Origin: Campylobacterota bacterium
GTDB taxonomy: Bacteria > Campylobacterota > Campylobacteria > Campylobacterales > SZUA-545
Direction: 5' to 3'
DNA length: 13,309 nt
Assembly (NCBI GenBank): GCA_030836705.1
Contig: JAUPLZ010000254.1
Span: 1 to 13,309, forward strand
The position numbers and the translations under genes were made by a program. Below, piece after piece: positions 6,905 to 13,263 of this stretch (positions are counted from its first letter, which is position 1; each line of letters opens with the position of its first letter). Under the pieces are notes generated by a model. That model saw only the letters and a list, made by a program, of their open reading frames with translations. It was not told the DNA's origin and ran no database searches.

Positions 6905-7137
6905 TGGCAACTAAACTTAAAATTAAAAAAGGCGATAAAGTAAAAGTTATTGCTGGAGATGATAAAGGCAAAGAGGGAGAGGTTTTACAAGTTCTTCCTA
7001 AGAAAAATGCTGTTCTTGTTTCTGGTTGCAAATTAGCTAAAAAAACAGTAAAGCCTACCGAAGAGAATAAAGAGGGCGGATTCAAAAAAAAAGAAATGCC
7101 TATCGATATCTCTAATGTACAAAAAATTGAAGGTTAA
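6904..7137 (+). CDS. rplX: 50S ribosomal protein L24
   Basis: L24 starts 50S assembly by binding the 5' part of 23S rRNA and lies by the tunnel exit. The 77-residue protein carries a KOW motif at about 8-35 (KKGDKVKVIAGDDKGKEG, then VLQVLPKKNAVLVSG). The C-terminal half, with EGGFKKKEMPIDISNV, is the normal family ending. It is shorter than E. coli L24 (about 104 residues) but similar to other Campylobacterota. It shares one base with rplN and ends 5 bases before rplE. Confidence 0.95.
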   Translation: MATKLKIKKGDKVKVIAGDDKGKEGEVLQVLPKKNAVLVSGCKLAKKTVKPTEENKEGGFKKKEMPIDISNVQKIEG

Positions 7138-7142
7138 TTAGT

Positions 7143-7691
7143 ATGTTGGGTCTAAAGAAAAGATATAATGAAGAGATCAAGGCTAAGCTACAAAAAGAGT
7201 TGAATATAGCTAATATTATGTGTGTTCCTGTGCTTGATAAAATTACAATCAGTGTCGGTGCTGGAGAAGCAAACAAAGATTCTAAGCTTATGCAAAATAT
7301 GGCTGATACAATTTCTTTGATAGCTGGTCAAAAAGCGGTTATTACAAACGCAAAGAAATCTGTTGCTGGCTTTAAAGTAAGAGAGGGAATGCCGTCTGGA
7401 ATTAGAGTTACTCTTAGAGGCAACAGTATGTATAATTTTTTGGAAAAATTTATATCTATTGCTACGCCTAGAATGAAAGACTTTAGAGGTTTTCCAAGAA
7501 AAGGTTTTGACGGAAGAGGCAATTACAACTTTGGTCTTGACGAGCAATTGATGTTTCCTGAAGTAAACTATGACGATATTATTAAAGTTCATGGTATGAA
7601 TATTACGGTTGTAACTACTACAAATAGCGATTCTGAAGCGCTAGCGCTTTTAGAGGCATTTGGATTTCCATTTACAAAGAAGGGTGCGTAA
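7143..7691 (+). CDS. rplE: 50S ribosomal protein L5
   Basis: L5 binds 5S rRNA in the central protuberance and contacts P-site tRNA. The 182-residue product has RYNEEIKAKLQKEL near the start, the conserved AGQKAVITNAKKSVAGFKVR (61-80), GMPSGIRVTLRG (82-93), and the FRGFPRKGFDGRGNYNFG segment (114-131). Length is near the bacterial norm of about 180. The start lies 5 bases after rplX, and its stop shares one base with the ATG of rpsN. Confidence 0.97.
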   Translation: MLGLKKRYNEEIKAKLQKELNIANIMCVPVLDKITISVGAGEANKDSKLMQNMADTISLIAGQKAVITNAKKSVAGFKVREGMPSGIRVTLRGNSMYNFLEKFISIATPRMKDFRGFPRKGFDGRGNYNFGLDEQLMFPEVNYDDIIKVHGMNITVVTTTNSDSEALALLEAFGFPFTKKGA

Positions 7692-7876
7692 TGGCAAAAA
7701 AATCTATGATTGCAAAAGCGAAGCGTGAGCCGAAATTTAGTGTTAGAAAATACACAAGATGTCAGATTTGTGGAAGACCGCACTCTGTATATAAAGATTT
7801 TGGTATTTGTCGTGTATGCTTTAGGAAGATGGCAAATGAAGGCTTAATTCCTGGCGTTAAAAAAGCAAGTTGGTAA
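7691..7876 (+). CDS. rpsN: 30S ribosomal protein S14, zinc-binding type Z
   Basis: S14 is a late-assembling protein of the 30S head. This is the short 61-residue zinc form, with two CxxC pairs at C24/C27 and C40/C43 (CQICGRP and GICRVCFRK) that bind one zinc ion in known homologues. The C-terminal MANEGLIPGVKKASW is the standard ending. The zinc-independent type with about 100 residues is not seen in this window. It starts on the last base of the rplE stop. Confidence 0.97.
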   Translation: MAKKSMIAKAKREPKFSVRKYTRCQICGRPHSVYKDFGICRVCFRKMANEGLIPGVKKASW

Positions 7877-7883
7877 GGGAAAT

Positions 7884-8276
7884 ATGATGAATGATATTAT
7901 TGCAGATGCTTTAACAAGAATAAGAAATGCGAATATGCGTAAGCGTGATACTGCTACTTTGGTTTACGCTAAAATAGTTGAAGCTATATTAAAGATATTT
8001 AAAGAAAAAGGCTATATTGATAGTTATCATGTAGTTGAAGAGGCTGGTAAGAAAAATATTCAAGTTAATTTGAAGTATGAAAACAACAAGCCGGTTATTA
8101 ATGAAATTAAGAGAATTTCAAAATCTGGAAGAAGAGTTTATAAGCCAGCGAGTGAAATAAAACAATTTAAAAATGGATACGGAACAATTATCATTACAAC
8201 ATCAAAAGGTGTTTTAAGTAATGATGAAGCGCATCACCAAGGTGTAGGTGGTGAAGTTCTGTGTACAATTTGGTAA
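7884..8276 (+). CDS. rpsH: 30S ribosomal protein S8
   Basis: S8 binds the central domain of 16S rRNA and, in E. coli, represses the spc operon by binding its mRNA. The 130-residue product has NDIIADALTRIRNANMRKRDT at the start, RISKSGRRVYKPASEI in the middle and the C-terminal signature VGGEVLCTIW. Two ATGs stand in tandem at 7884 and 7887; AAGGGA (7875-7880) is 3 and 6 bases away, so the second may be used, giving 129 residues. No S8-binding helix was searched for beyond inspection. Confidence 0.96.
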   Translation: MMNDIIADALTRIRNANMRKRDTATLVYAKIVEAILKIFKEKGYIDSYHVVEEAGKKNIQVNLKYENNKPVINEIKRISKSGRRVYKPASEIKQFKNGYGTIIITTSKGVLSNDEAHHQGVGGEVLCTIW

Positions 8277-8286
8277 GGATATAAAT

Positions 8287-8823
8287 ATGTCAAGAATTGG
8301 AAAAAGTCCTATTGTATTACCAAAAGTAATAGAAGCTTCTGTTAATGGTTCTGTTCTTAAAATAAAAAACTCAGCTGCAAGTAGAGAGATTGATACTCAA
8401 AATAGAGTTAAGATTTCTGTAGTGGATAACAGTATAGTTTTTGAGAGAATTGATGATTCAAAGGGAAGTAGCGCTTTTTGGGGTACATATAGAGCACTAG
8501 CAAAAAATGTTGTAGTAGGGCTTGAAAAAGGTTTTACAAAAACACTGCAAGTTACTGGCGTTGGTTATAGATCTGCTCTAAATGGAAGAGTTTTAACTAT
8601 GCAACTTGGTTATTCGCATCCAATTAATTATAATATCCCAAATGATATAGATATTACTGTTGAAAAGAATGGGGATATCATTATTAAAGGTATAGATAAA
8701 CAACAAGTTGGACAAGTTGCTGCAGAAATAAGAGGATTTAAGCCGCCTGAGCCTTATAAGGGCAAGGGTATTAAGTATTCTGATGAGACAATTATCAGAA
8801 AAGCTGGAAAAACTGGTAAATAA
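8287..8823 (+). CDS. rplF: 50S ribosomal protein L6
   Basis: L6 lies at the base of the factor-binding stalk of the 50S subunit. The 178-residue protein begins MSRIGKSPI and shows two related alpha/beta domains, with LQVTGVGYRSAL in the second and the C-terminal signature PEPYKGKGIKYSDE. The frame is open back to 8248 inside rpsH, but AAGGA (8275-8279) placed 7 bases before the ATG at 8287 and the family N-terminus fix the start there. Confidence 0.97.
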   Translation: MSRIGKSPIVLPKVIEASVNGSVLKIKNSAASREIDTQNRVKISVVDNSIVFERIDDSKGSSAFWGTYRALAKNVVVGLEKGFTKTLQVTGVGYRSALNGRVLTMQLGYSHPINYNIPNDIDITVEKNGDIIIKGIDKQQVGQVAAEIRGFKPPEPYKGKGIKYSDETIIRKAGKTGK

Positions 8824-8835
8824 GGGTAGTCGATA

Positions 8836-9192
8836 ATGAATGCAAATGTACTTAAGAAAAAAATTGCTACACGCTTAAAAAGAAAGAAGCGAATTAGAGC
8901 AAAAGTTAGTGGTTGTGCCGAAAGACCAAGAGTATCTGTTTTTCGTTCAAATAAGTATTTCTATGCACAAGCCATTGATGATGTAAGTGGAAGAACATTG
9001 GCAGCGTGTGATGGTGCAAAGATGGAACTAAAAGCCAATAGAGAAGATGCAAAAAAACTTGCAGTCGCTTTTGCGGCGTCATTAAAAGATAAAAAGATCA
9101 GTAAGATTGTTTTTGACAATAATGGATATGGTTATCATGGCGTAGTGGCGTCTTTTGCTGATGAGCTTAGAAATAATTCAATAGAGTTTTAG
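8836..9192 (+). CDS. rplR: 50S ribosomal protein L18
   Basis: L18 binds 5S rRNA together with L5 and attaches it to the 50S subunit. The 118-residue product has a basic N-terminus (KKKIATRLKRKKRIRAKV), ERPRVSVFRSNKYFYAQAIDD at about 27-47, and the C-terminal KIVFDNNGYGYHGVVASFADELR (in pieces from 94), matching the family. It starts 12 bases after rplF, with AAGGG at the rplF stop codon as the likely ribosome-binding site. Confidence 0.97.
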   Translation: MNANVLKKKIATRLKRKKRIRAKVSGCAERPRVSVFRSNKYFYAQAIDDVSGRTLAACDGAKMELKANREDAKKLAVAFAASLKDKKISKIVFDNNGYGYHGVVASFADELRNNSIEF

Positions 9193-9200
9193 GGTCGATT

Positions 9201-9644
9201 ATGAGAAAATACAACAGAGAAGATTTCGAGGAAACGATTGTTAACATCGGAAGGGTCACAAAGGTAGTTAAAGGCGGTAGAAGGTTTAGATTTTCTACTT
9301 TGGTTGTAGTTGGCGACAAAAAAGGAAATATTGGTTTTGGAATTGGTAAAGCAAAAGAGATTCCAGATGCAGTTAAGAAAGCTGTTGACGATGCCTTTAA
9401 AAACATGATATATGTTGAACTTAAGGGTTCTACTATAACTCATGATGTGCAAGCTAAGTTTAACTCGAGCATTATTTTACTAAAGCCTGCGAGTGAGGGT
9501 ACTGGTGTTATAGCCGGAGGAGCTACTCGTCCTGTTCTTGAGCTTGCTGGAGTTAAAGATATTCTTACTAAGTCATTAAGATCAAACAATCCTGCAAATG
9601 TCGTTCGTGCTACAGTAAAAGCACTTGGCATGCTTAAAAAATAA
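9201..9644 (+). CDS. rpsE: 30S ribosomal protein S5
   Basis: S5 helps shape the mRNA entry channel and affects decoding accuracy. The 147-residue protein has the double-stranded RNA-binding-like N-terminal domain (ETIVNIGRVTKVVKGGRRFRF, 11-31), the loop VGDKKGNIGFGIGKAKE (37-53), and the C-terminal domain with PASEGTGVIAGGATRPVLELAGVKD (in parts over 96-120) and NPANVVRATVKAL. It starts 8 bases after rplR. In most bacteria rpmD follows; here rplO follows directly. Confidence 0.97.
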   Translation: MRKYNREDFEETIVNIGRVTKVVKGGRRFRFSTLVVVGDKKGNIGFGIGKAKEIPDAVKKAVDDAFKNMIYVELKGSTITHDVQAKFNSSIILLKPASEGTGVIAGGATRPVLELAGVKDILTKSLRSNNPANVVRATVKALGMLKK

Positions 9645-9653
9645 GGAGAAGAG

Positions 9654-10052
9654 ATGAGTTTAACAAATCTTTCACCAGCTTGCGGAAGCACTCATTCTAA
9701 AAAAAGATTAGGAAGAGGACAAGGCAGCGGAACCGGCAAGACTGCAGGAAAAGGTAACAAGGGACAAAGAGCAAGAAAAGGTTATAATGAAAAAAGAGGC
9801 TTTGAGGGTGGACAACAACCACTGCACAGAAGACTTCCAAAGGTTGGTTTTACAAGCAAGATTGAAAAACCAATTGCTATAAATGTAGATAAGGTTTTAG
9901 CTGTTAAAGAGTTAAAAGAGATTACTGTTGCAGCCCTTATTGAATCAGGTATAGTTAAAAATAGTGCACAGAAAATAAAGCTTATTGGCGCAAGTGCCAA
10001 AGAATTAGCTGGGAATATAAAAGACGAAAATATTACATTTTCTGGCAAGTAA
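9654..10052 (+). CDS. rplO: 50S ribosomal protein L15
   Basis: L15 is a late-assembling protein deep in the 50S subunit. The 132-residue product has the typical glycine- and lysine-rich extended N-terminal half (RLGRGQGSGTGKTAGKGNKG, 18-37, then GFEGGQQPLHRRLPKVGF) and a compact C-terminal half. It is a little shorter than E. coli L15 (144). AAGGAG (9642-9647) precedes the ATG by 6 bases. Its stop abuts the secY start with no gap. Confidence 0.97.
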   Translation: MSLTNLSPACGSTHSKKRLGRGQGSGTGKTAGKGNKGQRARKGYNEKRGFEGGQQPLHRRLPKVGFTSKIEKPIAINVDKVLAVKELKEITVAALIESGIVKNSAQKIKLIGASAKELAGNIKDENITFSGK

Positions 10053-11315
10053 ATGAGTAAATCATTATTAAATAAGATATTAATTACTTTAGGATTCTTG
10101 TTCGCATATCGAATACTTGCATATGTAACAGTTCCTGGGGTGGATATTGATGTTGTAAAGAGTTTTTTTGATAGCAATGCAAATAACGCTCTTGGTCTTT
10201 TTAATATGTTTAGCGGGAATGCCGTTGAGCGACTTAGTATAATTTCTCTTGGGATTATGCCATACATAACAGCTTCTATTATAATGGAGCTTCTAGCCGC
10301 AACATTTCCTGAGCTTGGTAAGCTCAAGAAAGAGCGAGGCGGAATGACTAAATATATGCAAATAATTCGTTATATGACTATAGGAATTACCGTAGTACAA
10401 GCTGTGGGCGTATCTTTTGGTCTTCAAAGTCTAAGCGGAAATGATGGTAGAAGTGCTATATTGTTAGATATTGATACTTTTGTAGCAGTTGCTACTGCTT
10501 CAATGCTAGCTGGCACAATGATTCTTATGTGGATTGGCGAGCAGATTACACAAAAAGGCATCGGTAACGGTATAAGCTTGCTGATATTTGCTGGAATAGT
10601 CTCTGGAATACCATCTGCTATCGGTGGAACATTTGGTTTGATTAATAGCGGTGAGATAAATTTTCTTGTTGTATTGGCAATATTATTAATAATCATAGCT
10701 ACTGTTGGTGTAATAATTTATGTCGAGCTTGCTGAGAGAAGAATTCCAATATCATATTCAAGAAAAGTTATGATGGAAAATAGAAGCAAGAGAGTTATGA
10801 ACTACATACCGATAAAGATAAATCTAAGCGGTGTTATTCCGCCTATTTTTGCTTCTGCGATATTGATGTTTCCAGTAACAATTTTGCAAGCAAGTACAAA
10901 TCCTATTATTTTAAAAATTAATGATTATCTAAGCCCAAATGGATATTTGTTTAATTTTTTAATGTTTATATTTGTGGTTTTCTTTTCATATTTTTATGCA
11001 TCAATTGTTTTTAGTGCGAAAGATATATCAGATAATTTAAAAAGACAGGGCGGTTTTATACCGGGAGTAAGACCAGGTGAAAGCTCGGCTTTATTCTTAA
11101 ATGAAATTGCAAGTAGACTTACTTTTACAGGGGCTATATACCTAGGTCTTATTTCTACAATTCCTTGGGTGCTAGTAAAGGGTATGGGTGTTCCTTTTTA
11201 TTTTGGAGGAACGGCTGTTTTGATTGTAGTTCAAGTTGCGTTAGATACTATGAGAAAGATAGAAGCTCAAGTTTATATGGAAAAATATAACACTCTCGGT
11301 GCTGTTGGCTTATAA
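10053..11315 (+). CDS. secY: Protein translocase channel subunit SecY
   Basis: SecY is the channel of the SecYEG translocon in the inner membrane, passing unfolded proteins driven by SecA or the ribosome. The 420-residue protein shows the expected ten hydrophobic segments, the first at about 8-26. It has the conserved VPGVDID after it, GIMPYITASIIMELL (67-81), the second family signature GIGNGISLLIFAGIV (169-183), and the cytoplasmic loop QGGFIPGVRPG (332-342), with the Arg at 340 matching the essential loop residue of E. coli SecY. The ATG follows the rplO stop at once. A standard location within the spc operon. Confidence 0.98.
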   Translation: MSKSLLNKILITLGFLFAYRILAYVTVPGVDIDVVKSFFDSNANNALGLFNMFSGNAVERLSIISLGIMPYITASIIMELLAATFPELGKLKKERGGMTKYMQIIRYMTIGITVVQAVGVSFGLQSLSGNDGRSAILLDIDTFVAVATASMLAGTMILMWIGEQITQKGIGNGISLLIFAGIVSGIPSAIGGTFGLINSGEINFLVVLAILLIIIATVGVIIYVELAERRIPISYSRKVMMENRSKRVMNYIPIKINLSGVIPPIFASAILMFPVTILQASTNPIILKINDYLSPNGYLFNFLMFIFVVFFSYFYASIVFSAKDISDNLKRQGGFIPGVRPGESSALFLNEIASRLTFTGAIYLGLISTIPWVLVKGMGVPFYFGGTAVLIVVQVALDTMRKIEAQVYMEKYNTLGAVGL

Positions 11316-11319
11316 TTAA

Positions 11320-12072
11320 ATGGCTATATCTATTAGAAAAAGTGACGAAATTAGTGAGTTGGCGAAAGCCAACCACATTGTTGCTTTGGCTTTAGAGAAA
11401 GTAAAATCATATATTAAGCCTGGTGTTACAACTAACGAGCTTGATTTAATTGCTGATGATTTTATTAGATCTTACAATGCTAGACCATCATTTAAGGGTT
11501 TATATAATTTTCCAAGTTCCATATGCTCTTCTGTCAATAATGTGATAATTCATGGCGTTCCAAATAATATAAAATTAAATGAGGGTGATATTATTGGCGT
11601 GGATGTAGGAGTTGAGCTTAACGGCTGGTATGGCGATGCTGCTTTTACTGTTGGCGTTGGAAAAATATCAGAAAAAAAACAAAAATTAATAGATTGTGCA
11701 AGAGAGACGCTTTTTGAAGCAATAGATGCAATTGAGCAGGGCATGAGATTTAAAGAGCTTAGCGCTGTTCTTGAGAACTCTATTAAAAAAAGAGGATATG
11801 TTCCTTTAAAAGGCTACTGTGGTCACGGAATTGGCAGAAAGCCACACGAGGAGCCTTCAATACTAAATTATGTAGAAGGCAAGGCAAATCAAGGACCTAA
11901 AATTAAAAAAGGTATGGTTTTTTGCATTGAACCAATGGTTTGTCAAACAAGCGGGGAATCCAAGCTTTTGGATGATAAGTGGTCTGTTGTTAGTGTTGAT
12001 GGTCTTGATGGGAGTCATTTTGAGCATACTATTGTTGTGCTTGATGATAAAGTTGAGATTTTATCTATATAA
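11320..12072 (+). CDS. map: Methionine aminopeptidase, type I
   Basis: The enzyme removes the initiator methionine from nascent proteins, after deformylation, using two divalent metal ions. The 250-residue product has all five metal ligands of the pita-bread fold: D95 (GVDVG), D106 (YGDAA), H169 (CGHGIG), E204 (IEP) and E235 (HFEHT). The accessory histidines H78 (IIHGVP) and H176 (KPHEEP) are also present. There is no N-terminal zinc-finger extension, so it is the short bacterial form. Placement between secY and infA without adk resembles the Helicobacter arrangement. It starts 4 bases after secY. Confidence 0.97.
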   Translation: MAISIRKSDEISELAKANHIVALALEKVKSYIKPGVTTNELDLIADDFIRSYNARPSFKGLYNFPSSICSSVNNVIIHGVPNNIKLNEGDIIGVDVGVELNGWYGDAAFTVGVGKISEKKQKLIDCARETLFEAIDAIEQGMRFKELSAVLENSIKKRGYVPLKGYCGHGIGRKPHEEPSILNYVEGKANQGPKIKKGMVFCIEPMVCQTSGESKLLDDKWSVVSVDGLDGSHFEHTIVVLDDKVEILSI

Positions 12073-12073
12073 A

Positions 12074-12079
12074 GGGAGG
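12074..12079 (+). promoter_or_regulatory. Strong Shine-Dalgarno site setting the TTG start of infA
   Basis: GGGAGG, within AAAGGGAGGA, lies 4 bases before TTG at 12084. Its strength would offset the weak start codon, and no in-frame ATG lies near that would leave a complete IF-1. Confidence 0.7.
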
Positions 12080-12083
12080 AAGA

Positions 12084-12302
12084 TTGGCTAAAGATGATGT
12101 TATTGAGATTGACGGCGTTGTTTCGGAAGCCTTACCGAATGCAACTTTTAGAGTTGAGCTCGAAAATAAGCATATAGTTTTATGCCATATTGCTGGGAAG
12201 ATGAGGATGAATTACATTAGAATTCTTCCGGGCGACAAGGTGAGAATTGAGTTGACTCCATATAGTCTTGATAAAGGTAGAATAATTTACAGATATAAGT
12301 AA
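12084..12302 (+). CDS. infA: Translation initiation factor IF-1
   Basis: IF-1 occupies the ribosomal A site during initiation and supports IF-2 and IF-3 in choosing the initiator tRNA. The 72-residue length and the whole OB-fold pattern match: AKDDVIEIDGVVSEALPN, FRVELENKH, HIAGKMRMNYIRILPGDKV, and TPYSLDKGRIIYRYK. The start codon is TTG, the only non-ATG start in the ribosomal operon here, preceded by a strong GGGAGG. It starts 11 bases after map and is followed by the largest gap in the operon. Confidence 0.97.
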   Translation: MAKDDVIEIDGVVSEALPNATFRVELENKHIVLCHIAGKMRMNYIRILPGDKVRIELTPYSLDKGRIIYRYK

Positions 12303-12362
12303 ATTTTTATCTTTTTTTCGTTACAATTACGAATTTTATTTAGTGGTTAGTTAGGAGAAAAA
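12303..12362 (+). promoter_or_regulatory. 60-base gap with a possible internal promoter before rpmJ
   Basis: This is the only sizeable gap in the operon. It is AT-rich, with a T-run (12312-12318), then TACAAT (12322-12327), one mismatch from the -10 consensus. No -35 hexamer is evident, but Campylobacterota sigma70 promoters often have T-rich upstream tracts instead. TTCGT (12317-12321) and ACGAA (12329-12333) could pair as a weak 5-base stem around the -10; it lacks the GC stem plus U-run of a terminator. TTAGGAG (12351-12357) is the ribosome-binding site of rpmJ. Promoter activity is an inference. Confidence 0.35.
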
Positions 12363-12476
12363 ATGAAAGTGCGTTCAAGCGTAAAGAAGATGTGTGATAG
12401 TTGCAAAATTATCAAACGCAAGGGGACAGTTAGAGTTATCTGTTCTACACCAAAACACAAACAAAGACAAGGATAA
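12363..12476 (+). CDS. rpmJ: 50S ribosomal protein L36, zinc-binding type
   Basis: L36 is the smallest 50S protein and stabilises rRNA near the factor-binding region. Translation from the ATG at 12363 gives 37 residues: it opens MKVRSSVKKMCDSCKIIKRK, and the rest, ending in KHKQRQG, completes it. The zinc ligands C11, C14, C27 and H32 are all in place, making this the C+ form. AGGAG (12353-12357) precedes the start by 5 bases. rpsM begins 2 bases after its stop. Its position between infA and rpsM is the usual one in the alpha-operon region. Confidence 0.96.
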   Translation: MKVRSSVKKMCDSCKIIKRKGTVRVICSTPKHKQRQG

Positions 12477-12478
12477 GT

Positions 12479-12844
12479 ATGGCGCGTATAGCTGGTGTTG
12501 ATTTACCTAGTAAAAAAAGAATGGAGTTTGCCCTTACTTATGTGTATGGAATTGGTCATACTACATCAGTAAAAATCCTAAATAGTGTAGGCATTTCTTT
12601 GGATAAAAGAGTAAATGAGCTTACAGAGGATGATGTTGCGGCGATTACTAAAGAGCTTCGCAATTATGTAATAGAGGGTGATTTAAGAAGACAAGTTGCT
12701 ATGGATATTAAAAGCTTAATGGATCTTGGTAACTATAGAGGAATTAGACACAGAAAAGGTCTTCCTGTTCGCGGTCAAAAAACTAAAACGAACGCAAGAA
12801 CAAGAAAAGGGAAGAAAAAAACTGTTGGCGCTGCGGCTAAATAA
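12479..12844 (+). CDS. rpsM: 30S ribosomal protein S13
   Basis: S13 sits at the top of the 30S head, forms intersubunit bridges with L5, and touches P-site tRNA through its tail. The 121-residue protein begins MARIAGVDLPSKKR, has YVYGIGHTTSVKIL (21-34), the helical KSLMDLGNYRGIRHRKGLPVRG in pieces over 78-99, and a basic C-terminal tail (KTKTNARTRKGKKK). It follows rpmJ by 2 bases and precedes rpsK by 8, with AAGGA (12843-12847) as the ribosome-binding site of rpsK. Confidence 0.98.
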   Translation: MARIAGVDLPSKKRMEFALTYVYGIGHTTSVKILNSVGISLDKRVNELTEDDVAAITKELRNYVIEGDLRRQVAMDIKSLMDLGNYRGIRHRKGLPVRGQKTKTNARTRKGKKKTVGAAAK

Positions 12845-12852
12845 GGAATAAA

Positions 12853-13263
12853 ATGGCTAAGAGAAAAGTTAAGAAAAAAGTAGTTAAGAAAAATATTGCT
12901 CGTGGAATGGTGCACATTGCTGCGTCGTTTAACAATACCATCATAACTGTTACTGATGAAATTGGTAATGTGATTTGCTGGTCAAGCTCTGGTGCTTTAG
13001 GTTTTAAGGGAAGTAAAAAATCAACTCCTTATGCTGCACAGCAAACAGTAGAGAATTGTTTGGCAAAAGCGAAAGAGCAAGGGATAAAAGAGGTTGGAAT
13101 TAGAGTTCAAGGACCTGGTTCCGGAAGAGAAACAGCAGTAAAAGCAGTAGGTGCGGTTGAGGGTATAAAAGTTTACTCTTTAAAAGATGTTACTACCTTT
13201 TTATATTCTTCGTTTTTTTCTAGGTCTGCAACCATTGTGAGGCAAAGGCGTAACATCTTTTAA
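12853..13263 (+). CDS. rpsK: 30S ribosomal protein S11; genuine to 13193, false C-terminus beyond
   Basis: S11 forms the 30S platform near the mRNA exit. The first 114 residues are typical: AKRKVKKKVVKKNIARGMVHI, ASFNNTIITVTD, GFKGSKKSTPYAAQQ, GIKEVGIRVQGPGSGRETA and IKVYSLKDVT. The family then always ends PLPHNGCRP plus a basic tail, but this frame runs on with TFLYSSFFSRSATIVRQRRNIF to a stop at 13261-13263, giving 136 residues. That tail is the reverse complement of real rpsK sequence, produced by a fold-back at 13193/13194. The true protein would have 129 residues; its last part is readable on the minus strand (13249 down to 13201). The ORF as it stands should not be taken as a functional variant. 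Confidence 0.93.
   Translation: MAKRKVKKKVVKKNIARGMVHIAASFNNTIITVTDEIGNVICWSSSGALGFKGSKKSTPYAAQQTVENCLAKAKEQGIKEVGIRVQGPGSGRETAVKAVGAVEGIKVYSLKDVTTFLYSSFFSRSATIVRQRRNIF

Noticed and set aside
8248..8286. N-terminal extension of L6 from the ATG at 8248
   Set aside because: It overlaps the end of rpsH out of frame; L6 homologues start MSRIGK at 8287 with AAGGA placed correctly.
9782..10327. 181-residue open frame on the minus strand across rplO and secY
   Set aside because: It is antisense to two well-conserved genes, has no family resemblance, and is explained by their codon use. The same holds for the other antisense frames, such as 3914-4273, 5946-6308 and 7188-7592.
12303..12333. Rho-independent terminator after infA
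   Set aside because: The only stem is 5 bases, AT-rich, and the T-run lies before it, so it lacks terminator structure; the operon continues.
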